This document shows, in pieces, positions 46,758 through 57,400 of a DNA stretch of 64,000 bases (positions are counted from its first letter, which is position 1; each line of letters starts with the position of its first letter). Made by a program: the position numbers and the translations under genes. This DNA comes from Cyanophora paradoxa. Lineage: Eukaryota; Glaucocystophyceae; Cyanophorales; Cyanophoraceae. The notes under the pieces were generated by a model, which was not told the origin of the DNA, ran no database searches, and saw only the letters and a list, made by a program, of their open reading frames with translations. The stretch lies in NCBI GenBank assembly GCA_004431415.1, contig QPMI01000625.1:62001-126000 (forward strand), in the 5' to 3' direction.

Positions 46758-47139
46758 TGGGTCCATCGAGTGAGGGCCTCGCGGCAGCATCCAGATTCGA
46801 GCCATTGTTTCCGAGCACTCTCTGTGTATCCGAGAACAGAGAGATTTTCTTACAGTGCACGCTACGGCCGAGTATGTTGGCTGGACGAGCTCGGTTTCGG
46901 TGAGCTCGAGGCATCCTGCGAGCGCGCGCGCTCGCCGAGTCGATCTCGAGCTCCGCCCACGTGCAGGTGCTGCTGCACCGTGGCAATATAGTACTGCACA
47001 TTGATAACACTGGCATACTAGCCGCGGACAACGCAGGCTAGAAGCGGCGGTGCTAACTACGGGGGCGAGAAGCCGCGGACGACGCAGGCAGGGCCCTCTG
47101 AAGGGGGGCGCGCAACTTCCCCCTGGGGTTCCTACAAAC
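46758..47139. other. Spacer with the 30-bp repeat at 46995-47024
   Basis: No gene. Two CGCGGACRACGCAGGC units flank 47030-47090. Confidence 0.4.
46995..47024 (+). repeat. 30-bp repeat shared with 284-313
   Basis: Second copy of the string described at 284-313. Confidence 0.8.
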
Positions 47140-47340
47140 TACGATGGGGACGAGGGGGGGGGGCCTGCCGCCGCGTCGACGTCGGGGCCCGCAGGCGACG
47201 ACGGAGGAGCTAGGCCCAGGGAGGAAGCGACGCCAGGGGCAAGCTCGGCGTCATCCACATCAATGATGACTTGGGGAGAGCCTGCATCATCGATAGCAGC
47301 ATCGAAAACGGAGCCCGGTGCCGGGGCGCCGGCCGCCGCC
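47140..47340 (-). pseudogene. Fragment related to the LINE 3' reading frame
   Basis: Minus strand reads DDAGSPQVIIDVDDAELAP, matching the VDDTELAPDLLP region at about 27960 of the LINE. A related but more GC-rich element copy, or a gene piece shared by both. Confidence 0.55.
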
Positions 47341-47449
47341 GGGGCGTGCGCAGCTGCAGCCGGCGCCGGAGAGCGGGCAGCTGCAGCCGGCGCCGGAGAG
47401 CGGGGCGGCCCGAGCGGGGCGAGCCGCACGGGCTTCATCCTCCGCCCCG

Positions 47450-48760
47450 CGTCCACGCCGGAGAAGAAGCAGCCTTCCACAAAGCACAGCATTGCAGAGT
47501 GCTCCTGCAGCTGCGGAAGTAAACAAGTGTGCTCGTTTGGTGTTCGATTACAATTGACCCTTTGGTCTCCAGGTTGTTCATTCTGAAATTTCCTTTCCTG
47601 AAGGCCTCTACTTCCTCGACCCCATCTGTGCAGCTGTGGATGCGAAGCGTGTTAATCCGGTCCCTTCAAGTTGATTCTCTAGATGCATGCCTCTCTTCCT
47701 CACACCATTGCAGGTAGTGTGGCGGGAATGGGAAGCGTGCTATAAGAGTGACATACCCGCTTTAAACAACGCCTCAATCTGCCCGAAATGCATCTCTCAG
47801 AGAATAGACGGTCTGCTTCAAGAACGTCATCTCTGGGCCACATGCCTCAATTTTTAACCAGTGCGCCAGACATGCGGAGCGTAACAGGACTAGGTGCTCT
47901 GAGAATGCAACTACAGGAGGCACTTGGTGTCAGTCACACAGCATCGGAACCGGGATACTTGATACCTGCCAAGTATTTCCGAGGTTTGCTAACTCTCTCA
48001 TTATCACGCCTCCGATAGATACTAAGATCTTAGCAGCTCTGAAGACAGCACGAAATCCCAAGATTCCGGCTGACATGAACGAGGGCTTGTTTTGCTTGTG
48101 TGAAAGAAAGGGCTTTCGGGAATCCCTACGACAAGCAACTGCCACGGTCACGATGGAGGTCATCTTACACTTCAAAAATCATGCATCTATCTTCTCATCG
48201 CAGTGCAGGCATGGTCACTCATCAAAAAAATATATCCACTTACAAGCGAGTTCTTCTGGCAAGTGCCAGGCTGTTTGACCTGTTCAGAGTGTGAACAGAG
48301 AACATCTGGGGAGCTTGACACTCGTCGAGAGATGAGGGCCATAGAGCGGGTAGGGCGCCTCTCGTAGGGCACCTTTTTGTTTACGGTCACATTGACGAAT
48401 TTGCTTCGCAATCAGAGCTTTGTGGATCCTTTGTTCCGTGCTGTGTCTGCAGGGAAGGTCGTGCCACTTCGTCTGGAAGATGTGCGTGAAGACACAAGCT
48501 TTGTATTTTTCATGGCGAACACAAGCACAGATGAAAGCTGGGGATGAGCGTGAATTCAGGGTGCTCCCCACATCATGGCTCAGGGTCTGGGCGGTCTACA
48601 TTCAGAATGCCCAGGTAGCAAGTTATGGTGTGGTATTGAAACGTGATTATTTACAATAGTGCACAGGCTGACGAGCCTGCTCCACTTACAATTGATGGTC
48701 TTCTTTGCGAACATGGACAATTGATGTACGATCTGAACTGGACTTGGCTAGCGCTGCGGC
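47450..48760 (+). CDS. Multi-DUSP protein piece, USP48/UBP26-like
   Basis: Exons inferred in phase: ..TKHSIAECSCSCGSKQ (to about 47522), VVHSEISFPEGLYFLDP, VVWREWEACYKSDIPALNN with SICPKCIS, then DUSP-like unit 1 (EPGYLIPAKYF, then PADMNEGLFCLCERKG, AWSLIKKIYPLTSEFFW, CLTCSECEQ) and DUSP-like unit 2 (EFRVLPTSWLRVWAVYI, IDGLLCEHGQLMYDLN). In USP48/UBP26 proteins several DUSP domains follow the protease domain. No protease domain is visible upstream, where LINE-like and repeat sequence occurs, and unit 2 breaks off near 48745. Probably a truncated gene; a spliced start elsewhere cannot be ruled out. The junction at 48450-48510 has two workable solutions. Confidence 0.6.
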
Positions 48761-49075
48761 ACATTTGGCACCCCCGAAGCGTTTGGCACTGTACCCCTCA
48801 CATCAAAGCCCCAATCGAAGTCCCGTGGCGCGCAGCGCGCGGAGGTCGTTGACCTTGTAATTGAACCAATTGTCGATCTATAGCTAGTGTCTCAGCGCGG
48901 CGCCTCTCGACATCGCGTCACGGACGCGCGCCTCAGGGCCTGCCGCTTGCGCTTCTCATCTACGCTCGCCCGGACCTTGGCTCGAGCACATTCTCCTTCA
49001 TTCTTTGCGAACACCAAGGAGCGCACAGTGGTCGCCTGGAGCTCGGCTCGTGCACGTTGCATCCGCGGCCACACA

Positions 49076-50012
49076 ATGCTCCGTCAGCTCTACGAGTCCT
49101 CGTTACGCAAACTCTACGCCTGGATCCTCTCGTTGTTCTTCAAGACGGAGCTCGAGCTCTCGCTGATAGGTGTGACACCTTGCGTTAACAAAATGCGTTA
49201 ACAAAATGCTTGCAAAAACCTTGCGTTAACAAAATGCTTGCAAAAAGGGTTGCAAAATGCTGGGAAAACGACATTGACACAGTGCGCACGTTTGGCGAGC
49301 TGTGGCGAATTTAATTTTTCCCTTGCACAGAGTCCTTGAGACGGGAAAGCCTACGGAAGATATGATTCCCACTGTCGGGTACACTCTATAATGTACTCTG
49401 CTCACGTTGCTTGATTTCGCCTCTATTTGCTCACAGGTTCAACATGAGAAAAGTGACGAAGGGAAAAGTGACCATCAAGCTTTGGGGTAAGCGATGCTTG
49501 GCGGCCAACCCCGATTTCGGTCGATGTGGGAGAGATCTTGGCCCCACCGACAGATCTTGGCGGCCAACCCCGATTTCGGTCGATGTGGGAACGGTACTGC
49601 AGGGTCAGCCGAATTCGATATCAATTTCAAAATGAAAGGCTCAGTGCGAAATCAGGGCGTGAACGCCATAGTCTACGTGGTCGACTCGGCAGATCCTGCT
49701 TCTTTGGAAGAATCAAAAGCCGAGCTGCTTGATCTGATCAGCAAGCCGGCCCTCCAAGACATTCCCCTCCTCGTTCTGGGCAACAAGAACGATTTGCGTA
49801 CGATACTCCAAGCGCAATGATTCTTGAATCCGTGTCTTACTGTTGCACATGCAGCGGGTGCTATTTCAGCGGAGGGCCTGATCGAGAAGATGGGCCTCAA
49901 AAGCATTGGTGGCCGCGATGTCGCTTGTTACAGTATCTCAGCAAAGCATGCGGTCAACATTGAGCCCGTCCTTGACTGGTTAATCCAGCATGGCGGCCAG
50001 GGTAGGAGGTAG
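49076..50012 (+). CDS. ARL8-type small GTPase, 7 exons, 191 aa
   Basis: Arf-like 8 GTPases control lysosome and endosome movement (family knowledge). Exons 49076-49169, 49248-49281, 49331-49378, 49437-49486, 49554-49603, 49656-49797, 49855-50012; total 576 nt in frame. N-terminal amphipathic helix [20 protein letters not shown] (no N-terminal glycine, as expected for ARL8), G1 [12 protein letters not shown], then [19 protein letters not shown]3 [18 protein letters not shown]4 LGNKNDL, and [20 protein letters not shown]. Intron 4 (49487-49553) contains a second near-copy of the exon 5 G3 sequence. Confidence 0.95.
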
Positions 50013-50451
50013 ACTGGGTGTTTTTTGGTGAAATCAGACCATATGTGTGACTTGACCACATGTGTCAGTGTGACCTGCGTTCAGCGCAGACATCTGTGAA
50101 CTACGTATACTGCCTGTCTGGGCTACACATAGGAAGGCCCGCGGCCTCGCCGTTTCCTGCCCCACCGTTCCTCGCAAGGGGAAGTAAGGGGAGCGCTCCA
50201 CCCGTGCACGCGCATGTGCAGGTGCACGCGTAACCTTAGGACCTTCCAACCAGCCCCAGCAACGTTTTGTCCGACCCCAGACTCGCTAGCGCTGAGATCG
50301 TAATCGAAATCAAAGCTAAGATGTGCAAGTTATAATTAAACGTGACCTCGAGGCCGAACGAGCTGCTCACCCCCCCTAGGAGGTGAGACCTTGTTACAGT
50401 ATATCGCATTTGGTGTAGGCCTAGGTGAACATGAGCCCGTAGGAGGTAGCA
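50013..50451. other. Spacer with partial repeat A (50078-50200)
   Basis: 50078-50200 keeps the A head (GCGTTCAGCG, CTGTCTGGGCTACACATAGG) in shortened form. No gene. Confidence 0.5.
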
Positions 50452-50640
50452 TGCATTTGGACACGAACTAAAAACGCAAGTCTGCCCCGGTGGGCTACAA
50501 GTGTGGGATGTACACTGCCGCCGCCGCGGCCGCGAACCCAGCCCACCAGCAAGCTGGCCGGTGGGGCCCTGCGTGGCCCCCCTAAGCTTAAGGAGTGTAA
50601 TGCGCCTCCCCGCGGAAACTCTGGCTAGCCAGAGCTACAT
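50452..50640 (+). repeat. Repeat family B, copy
   Basis: GCATTTGGACACGAACTAAA to TCCCCGCGGAAACTCTGGCT. A partial copy follows at 50862-50935. Confidence 0.75.
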
Positions 50641-50899
50641 GCATATGTGCCCGCACAGCATTGAGTGCGGCATTGCGTCTTGTGGTGGCCGGGGGTCGTC
50701 TCGAGGTGCACATGGCCACATCGTTGCGGCTGGGGCGACTCGGCGAAATTTAAGCTATTTATATTAGATGTCCAAATTCAATGTTTGGTCCAACCTCAGA
50801 TGCTGATCGACTCGGCGAAATCTTAGCTAGGGCTAAGACGCCGAAAATTTGGTTCAACCTCAATCGCATTTGGACACGTACTAAAACGCAGGTCCGTGC

Positions 50900-51260
50900 T
50901 ACAAGAGTGCCAGCGTGCGAGGGACACGGAATGCAAACGCGCTCGGTGGCCGTAGCGTACGCACGCATGTCGCACGGCCGCACCGATGGAGTGTTCATCG
51001 TCGCGTCCGTAGTCTAGATCTGGTGCGCGCGTCAGTGTGCTGTACAGCAACAGCAACGCGTATGGTAGTGTAAACTACCTCGACCTCAGGCGTATGTGGC
51101 TGGTCGGCGCTCAGCGGCTGCTAGCGCTGGTCTGTTGTTAGCCTAGTAGCGTGCAGGGGTTCGCATGAAGACTAGCCTGCACGACTTTCATTAATTTCGT
51201 CCAATTTTCGTCCAAATGGTACTTTCGTCCAACTTTCACTTTTTCGTCCAACCCCTGATC
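50900..51260 (+). repeat. Repeat family D, copy 2
   Basis: Matches 38040-38450: GTAGCGTACGCACGCATGTC, GCGTATGTGGCTGG, GCTAGCGCTGGTCTGTTG, then a shorter TTTCGTCCAA array. Confidence 0.75.
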
Positions 51261-51735
51261 GTAATCGCAGATCAAGGGGACGCGTACGCGTACGTTATAT
51301 TATTATTATCAGTGACGAGCTGCTCAACCCCGCCCCACCCTCCCCGATATCCCCCTGCTCAGTATCAGAGCGTAATACCGACATCTTCTTTATCTTACAT
51401 ATCCTTCTCCTATCTTCTCGACTTTAAAAAAGCGCTTGAACGGCTGCGAAGTTATTGCTTTCCCATCCACAGAGCGGCCCATCTCCTGTCACGTGTTAGC
51501 TGCTCTCACGCACACTGTTAAACAAAGTGCACTTTGGGGTCTTGATAGGTGGGCATGTCATTCAAAGTCTCTCTTGCGATCCGTCTTGAAGACCAATTTT
51601 TTTCAGCTGCTCATTTTCCGATGATCGACCGCGGCGCACCTTCTTAGCTCATCATTTCCCTCCAAAGCACCTTTGATGACGAAAGGCTTTATGAAGCGCA
51701 GCTGCGGGGGGGGGGGGGGGGGGGGGGTTCCGTTA
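51261..51735. other. Spacer with poly-G run at about 51704-51727
   Basis: No gene recognised. The poly-G tract is about 24 nt. Confidence 0.5.
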
Positions 51736-52125
51736 CATGCGCAAGGAGGCAGCGGGGTGAACCACAACGAACCCCACCGCGAGTATCTCCTTCGCTGCGG
51801 CTCTGTGAGCTCGAGAGGCGAGAAAGAATGTCAAAGCATTCTGCTGAAATGCTGACCCGTTAATAAATTTTCGGCTTTCAAGCCCCTGACTTTCGAGTCG
51901 AAGCGCTGGCCTCGATGATGCGGACGACTCAGTAGCCAGGCGCGCCGCCCTGCTCGGGAGAGACACCGAGCTCGCAATGGACTGCAGAGGGTTCCCATAA
52001 ACTTCCTGCCACTCAGCGATCGTGGAGACCCTGCGCGATGCGGAAGCTAGATCGCCCATATTCTGGCCCGAGGCCCGAGGCACGAGTCTGCGCTGCGACT
52101 TGAAATCGTCATCGGAATCAGCCAA
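51736..52125 (-). CDS. Hypothetical Ser/Arg-rich protein, exon
   Basis: Open for about 130 codons: ADSDDDFKSQRRLVPRASGQ, then STIAEWQEVYGNPLQSIASS. No in-frame ATG at the 5' end, so this would be an internal exon or a fragment. Function unknown. Confidence 0.3.
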
Positions 52126-52458
52126 CAGGTGTAGCTACCTGTAGCTACTGAAGCTTTGCTGTAGCTGAAGAGCAGGTCTCGAATCAGCGTTCTCCTCTGT
52201 TCACGTGAAACTACGCCCCCGGCGGGACTAAACTGAGTAGCTACTGCACTGAACAATACACGTATGCTAGGTGCGAGAGCTAGCCGTGTTAGCTAGAACC
52301 GAAAGCGGCATTCGAGAGCCTGTACCCCCCTGTGTCGGGGCTAAGAGGTGTGGGACGGCAGGTGCGGCATCGCGTCTTGGGGAGGCTAAGAGGGGAGGTG
52401 TGGGCTAAGAGGTATACTTTCCCCCCTCGAGGGAATTCGGGAATTCTCCCTTTCTCCT

Positions 52459-52459
<1 letters not shown>
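52126..52459. other. Spacer
   Basis: GTAGCTAC strings and two GGTGTGGG repeats; no gene. Confidence 0.3.

Positions 52460-52504
<45 letters not shown>
52460..52504. repeat. (TA)n microsatellite
   Basis: About 22 TA units. It is followed by CCCGCTCACGCGGGGAAGGC and a C-rich tract, a combination repeated at 54059-54126. Confidence 0.95.
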
Positions 52505-52507
<3 letters not shown>

Positions 52508-53840
52508 AGACACCCGCTCACGCGGGGAAGGCCCCCCCCCTCCCCCCACCCCTTCCCACCCGTCCACATTCGTTCGATTAGTTTAGATCGAAGGGAAAGG
52601 ACATTGCATTTGATTTAAATCAGTACACGAGCTCGAGGTAGATCTGTAAGTAGATCTGTTTCGCAATTTTCGTGGTGCTAGTTAGGGCTGCGGAGGCGAG
52701 AGGAGAAGGCCTAGGACATTGATTTTTCTTATATTGGGCGGTATTGTAATTGGGGTAGGAGATCTAGATTAATCAAGGCCTAGGCGAGAGTTTTGAGGAG
52801 AGATCATCGGATGTGCACATGCACTGAGAGGGCCGGGCTGGGGCGGGGTTCTCGTGGTCAGGCGCATGTACAGAGCCTCGGAGCCTGCGAATCGCTTAAA
52901 TAGAATCTCGAATGCATAAAGTATTGATCTGCCGCAGTGCTGGCCTAGGGCTGCGGAGGCGAGGGCGGGCGGAAAGATATTGATGTGCAGCTGCATATGC
53001 ATGCAGGTCTCTGCAGGATCGAATTTTTGGCGTCGGCTGAGTTTTCGTGCTCTGTCCCGGCCGCAGAGCTTGCGCAAAACTTTGTAAAGCTGTCAAATAA
53101 ATATTTAAGCGAAGCGCATGCGTCAGGATGCGAGGGCGCGAGGACAGATGTTCAGGTCCGTGCAGGATCGAATTTTCGGGGACGGCTGGGTTCTCGCGGC
53201 CCGGCGCATCTAGAGAGCGAAGGGAATGCTTTCTCTATATCTCAAATGCATATACTATTGTTCCGCGCATGCGCCGCGGCGTGGGCGCGCGGAAAGTTCG
53301 ATGGGAGAGTGCAGAATCGCATTTTTTGCTGCGCATGCAGTTTGCCTTCTCGTGCTTCGCTGGCGCTCGAAGGCGAATTTCGGGGCAACGCAGGCTTTTA
53401 TAAGTCTATGCGCATCTATGCGCATTGCTCTCGTGCATTGTCGGACAGGGATCGGCTGGCCCATGCATGTGGATCAAATTTTCGAGTGACTCGGATCGAT
53501 TCCGAAATTTCGGGGTGACTGCGAGCTTGAGTTCGACCTTTCCAGCGGTATGTTAGCGATATTTACCATGCGCTGCGTCGCTCGCAGTGCTCGCTGCGGC
53601 GCCGCATTGCGTCGCGGGGCGGCTGGAAAATTTTCCAGGGTCCCACCATCGTTGCCAGTCGTGGGTGGGAGGCGGTTCAAATACCCGCCTGAGAACTACC
53701 GATTTCGGTTGCGGTTTTAGCCTAGCGGTTAGGATTCTCGGTTCCTGACCCAAAAACCCGGGTTCGGGTCTGGGGGGAGGATTCCTTCCTGAGGGCACGC
53801 ACGCGACACGGACAGGGCACCGATTGGTCACCGATAGCGG
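52500..53840 (+). repeat. Large tandem duplication, unit 1
   Basis: Aligns segment by segment with 54058-55280: TA run and C tract, ATTGATTTTTCTT block, GAGAACTAC/TTCCGATTTCGG and GGGCACCGATTGGTCACCGA. No coding content recognised. Confidence 0.8.
53711..53776 (+). tRNA. tRNA-like sequence (SINE head or tRNA pseudogene)
   Basis: TAGCCTAGCGGTTAGGATTC matches the tRNA A box and D arm as in tRNA-Glu, and CCCGGGTTCGGGTC resembles the B box and T arm. The anticodon stem does not close properly and no matching acceptor stem is found, so a functional tRNA is unlikely. Confidence 0.45.
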
Positions 53841-54057
53841 GTAACTGGACCGAGCGTGCGCTAGTGGTCGAGCCGGGTAGAAGGTATAACATATGATATA
53901 CTAGAGGGGGAAGAAACGGCACGGACCAATCACCGAGCGGGCACCGATAGGGCACGGTGCTGGGACGGTGGGGGCGGAAGTTGAGGGGAGCAGTCGTAGT
54001 GGAATGCCGCCTGGAGTAATTCGTGCGGCGACCTGGGAAAAAATTATGGGGGGGGCC

Positions 54058-54095
54058 CAATATATATATATACAAGCACCCCGCTCACGCGGGAA

Positions 54096-54126
<31 letters not shown>

Positions 54127-55280
54127 GCACCGTCCCTCCCGTCCGCCTCGTCCCCCGACTCCCCCGGGCCCCGCCTTCATGATCGCGCAAGAGCGAGAGG
54201 AGAAGGACATTGATTTTTCTTGAGAGCTAGATTGCATTGCCAGCTGCAGTGCGGGCGGTATCAGTATTGGGGTAGGAGATCTCAGAGTCTAGATTAATAA
54301 CGGCCTTGCATGCATATGCACTAGAGGGCCGGAGCGGGGTTCTCGTTGTCATGCGCATGCGCAGAGCCTGCGATTCGCTTAAACAGAATTTCAAATGCAT
54401 ATAGTATCGATCTGCAGGGCTGTGGAGGCGAGGGCGCGCGGAAAGATATGCAGGTCTGTCCAGGATTGAAAGTTTGGCGTCGGCTGGATTCCCGTGCTCT
54501 TTCGCGCCGACGAGCTTGCGCAAAGCTTTGAAAAGCTTTGAAATGAATACTGTAGCGATAGGCATACGTGAGGATGCGAGGGCGCACGGAAAGATGTGCA
54601 GGTGCGTTCAGCATCGAATTTTCGGGGTCTTCTGGGCTCTCGCGGCCCGGCGCATCTGCAAAGCATGGGGAATGCTTGCTCTATATCTCAAATGCTTATC
54701 CTATTGCTCCGCGCACGCGCTGCGGCGTGGGCGCGCGGAAAGATCGATGGGAGAGTGCACAATCGCATTTTTCTGCAGTTCGCCTTCTCGTGCTGTGGCG
54801 GGGCTCGAAGGCGAATTTCGGGACGGCACACGCTCTATTTAGTCTATGCGCATCTATACGCATTGCTCTCGCGCGTTGGCGGACAGGAATCGGCTGGTCC
54901 ATGCATTTGAATCAAGTTTTCGGGTGACTGATAGTGATTCCGAAATTTCGGGGTGACTGCGACCATGAATTCGACCCTTCCAGCGCTAGAATAGCGATCA
55001 TGAGCATGCGCTGCGCCGCTTGCAGTGCTCGCTGCGGCGCCGCACTGTGTCGCGGGGCGGCTTGAAATTTTTCCAGGGTCCCACCTTCCTTCCGAGTCGT
55101 GGGTGGGAAGCGGTTCAAATACCCGGCTGAGAACTTCCGATTTCGGTTGCGGTTTTAGCCTAGCGGTTAGGATTCTCGGTTCCTGATCCGAAGACCCGGG
55201 CTCGATTTGGGGGAGGACGATTCCCTCCTAAGGGCACGCACAGGGCACGGACAGGGCACCGATTGGTCACCGATAGAATC
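54058..55280 (+). repeat. Large tandem duplication, unit 2
   Basis: Second unit, including a ~28-nt poly-C tract (54099-54126) after a short TA run, with many substitutions and indels relative to unit 1. Confidence 0.8.
55150..55212 (+). tRNA. tRNA-like sequence, second copy
   Basis: Same A box (TAGCCTAGCGGTTAGGATTC). Here TCGG and CCGA could pair around an 8-nt loop. The B box is weaker (GGGCTCGATTTG). Confidence 0.4.
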
Positions 55281-56785
55281 GAAGGTGGATTTCGAGGGCT
55301 TAACCCGTGCGAAGTGGTCGAGGATATATGCATATGATTTGATTGAGGAGAAGGATAGGGCACCGACCAATCAGAATCTGACGCGGAGGGAATGTGGAGA
55401 GGATTTCGGAAATGACAAGCCTCGACGAATCGGGAGACTTGTGAGGCAGTGATGGAATTAATAATAACCCCCAAAATGGGACTTTATAAGAATCATTATT
55501 AATAGTTAATAATTAGTTACAAGATCCGTGCTCCTGCGGAGCACTAAGTACGGCGAAGCCTCGCGGCCGCCCTCGCGGCTGTCACAGTTGGCTCGCTGGC
55601 TACCGTATATATAGCTGGGCCGCCGGGCTGGCCCGTACGCCAGAGCCTCGGACGGCGCTCGAGAGCTGGCCCGGCTCCGGACAAATATTCTAGAAATGCC
55701 AGGCAAAAACGTAGTTAAAAAAATCGGGAGGAAGCGCGGGAGATGAGCGGGGGCGACGATGAGCGCAGTCGAGATCAGGGAGTGCCTCTACATTTCCACT
55801 GCTACATATACATATACTTACATAGATATTCGCTCGAGTATGTTCCCTGGACTTTGTACGAGGTAGGCACCCACATATATTCGCTCGAGCGCGCTTTTGT
55901 GTCTCAAACTCAGCCCCGCCCAGTTGCATGGCCGGGCTTCAAAAGTTTCGCCGGCTTGGCACTGGGGCAATGGGCTGGCCCGCTATAGCCAGCTCGAGGG
56001 GGAGCTCGCTGGCCAGGGAGCAATGTAATGAGGAGAGCGAATATATAATGAACTGGGTTTGGTTGGTTCGATTGCGATTGCGATTTGGTTGGTTGGTTTG
56101 GTATAATGAATATATTTTATATTGCGCAATTGGGTTTGGTTCGACGCAAAGGGTTGCGAATATTCATGCTTGCTATATCTGCGCTAACTGAGGGCTAGCA
56201 AACTTGAATCTGCAAGGGCACGCTCGAAAGCTATTTACAAAGTTCGAGAGTATGAGCGGGCAGGCAGGTTGTATACACGACCAGGTCCCCTTCATGGCGC
56301 AACTCGTTCAGGGATCGGCGGGGAGAAACGGGGAGATCGGCGGGGGGCGGGGGCAGGGCGGGCGGGCGAGCTGACGAGGCTAGGGACGGTGGGAGACCTG
56401 AAGGGCGCCAGTCAGCGCGGAGCGCGGGCGGCGGGGGCGGCCCGGAAGGCTCACGGGGAAAACGACACGATGGAGGCGCCGGACGCCGGCCGCTTCGACT
56501 GACCAGCGCGGTGGCCTGCACAGAGATGGAGAGATCAGCGGGGGGCGGGAGGGGAGGGACGGCAAGCAAGCTGACGATGCTATTAACGATGGGTGGCCTG
56601 GAGGACGCCAGGCAGCGGGGGGTGGGTTGGACGAATATCTATCTAGGAACGCGGTGGTCATCGGCGGGCAGTCCGGCTGCATGTACATCCAGGTCCCGGT
56701 GATGGAGGGCGTTATTTTAGATCTGCACGAAAACACGTTAATTGCACTCATTATTGTAATAAACCATGTGCGTGAAGTAACGCAC
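55281..56785. other. Non-coding region before the Helitron genes
   Basis: AT-rich 55450-55520, GGTTGGTTTGGT strings near 56060-56105 and a G-rich stretch 56320-56640. The Helitron 3' terminus (hairpin plus CTRR) should lie here on the minus strand but I could not place it. Confidence 0.35.
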
Positions 56786-57400
56786 TCAACGCTTGTGTGC
56801 CGCCGCGGAAACCCGCTTCGGCATCGTGTCGACGAATCGCGTGTTCTTGAAATCGGCCTCCGCCTTCTCGAACTCGCGCTGGAACTGTTCGACTTGGCCC
56901 CAGTCGCCGGGCTCGCATTCCGTGGGGACGGCGTTGACGAGTCGCTGACCGTGCGGCGCGGTGCTGTCCTCGATCCAGCGCAGGTACTGGAGCTTGTGGC
57001 CCCACATTGTTGCGTGCATTGCCGGATCGTCTTGCCGGAGCCTCGCAAATTCTGCGCTCTCGGCCTTCTGGTCCTTGATGGCGGCTTGCAGGTCGGGGTT
57101 GACGTTTTGAATCACGTGCAGCAGCTCGTACCGTTGCAGGAGCGAGGCGTTCGCGATGAAGAAGTGCGCTCCCTCGCGCGGGCGGCTGAGCATGACGTAC
57201 AGCTGCTGTCGGTGTGTGTAGTCCCTGCTGTTCATGCCCCGCACGTCGGCGATGGCGCGCTTCAGGGTGTGCCCTTGAGCCTTGTAGACCGTCGTGCCGT
57301 AGGCGACGCGGAACGGCGGTCCTATCCTGACGTTGTGCGTGCCTCCTGCCCCGCCAGCGATTTCGTCCTCGTGGTCTGCGCAACGTGACTGTAGTCAATC
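56786..57400 (-). pseudogene. Helitron helicase C-terminus
   Basis: Contains FRVAYGTTVYKAQGHTLKRA and DYTHRQQLYVMLSRPREGAH (Pif1 motif VI), then a charged tail ending at the stop 56786. It belongs with the helicase above but lies in a different frame from the preceding motif V. Confidence 0.8.

Noticed and set aside
48887-49075. Short gene upstream of ARL8
   Set aside because: The Arg/Ala-rich frames on both strands have no motif; more likely 5' UTR or promoter of ARL8.
53711-53776. Functional tRNA-Glu
   Set aside because: A and B boxes are present but anticodon and acceptor stems do not form, so only a tRNA-like call is kept.
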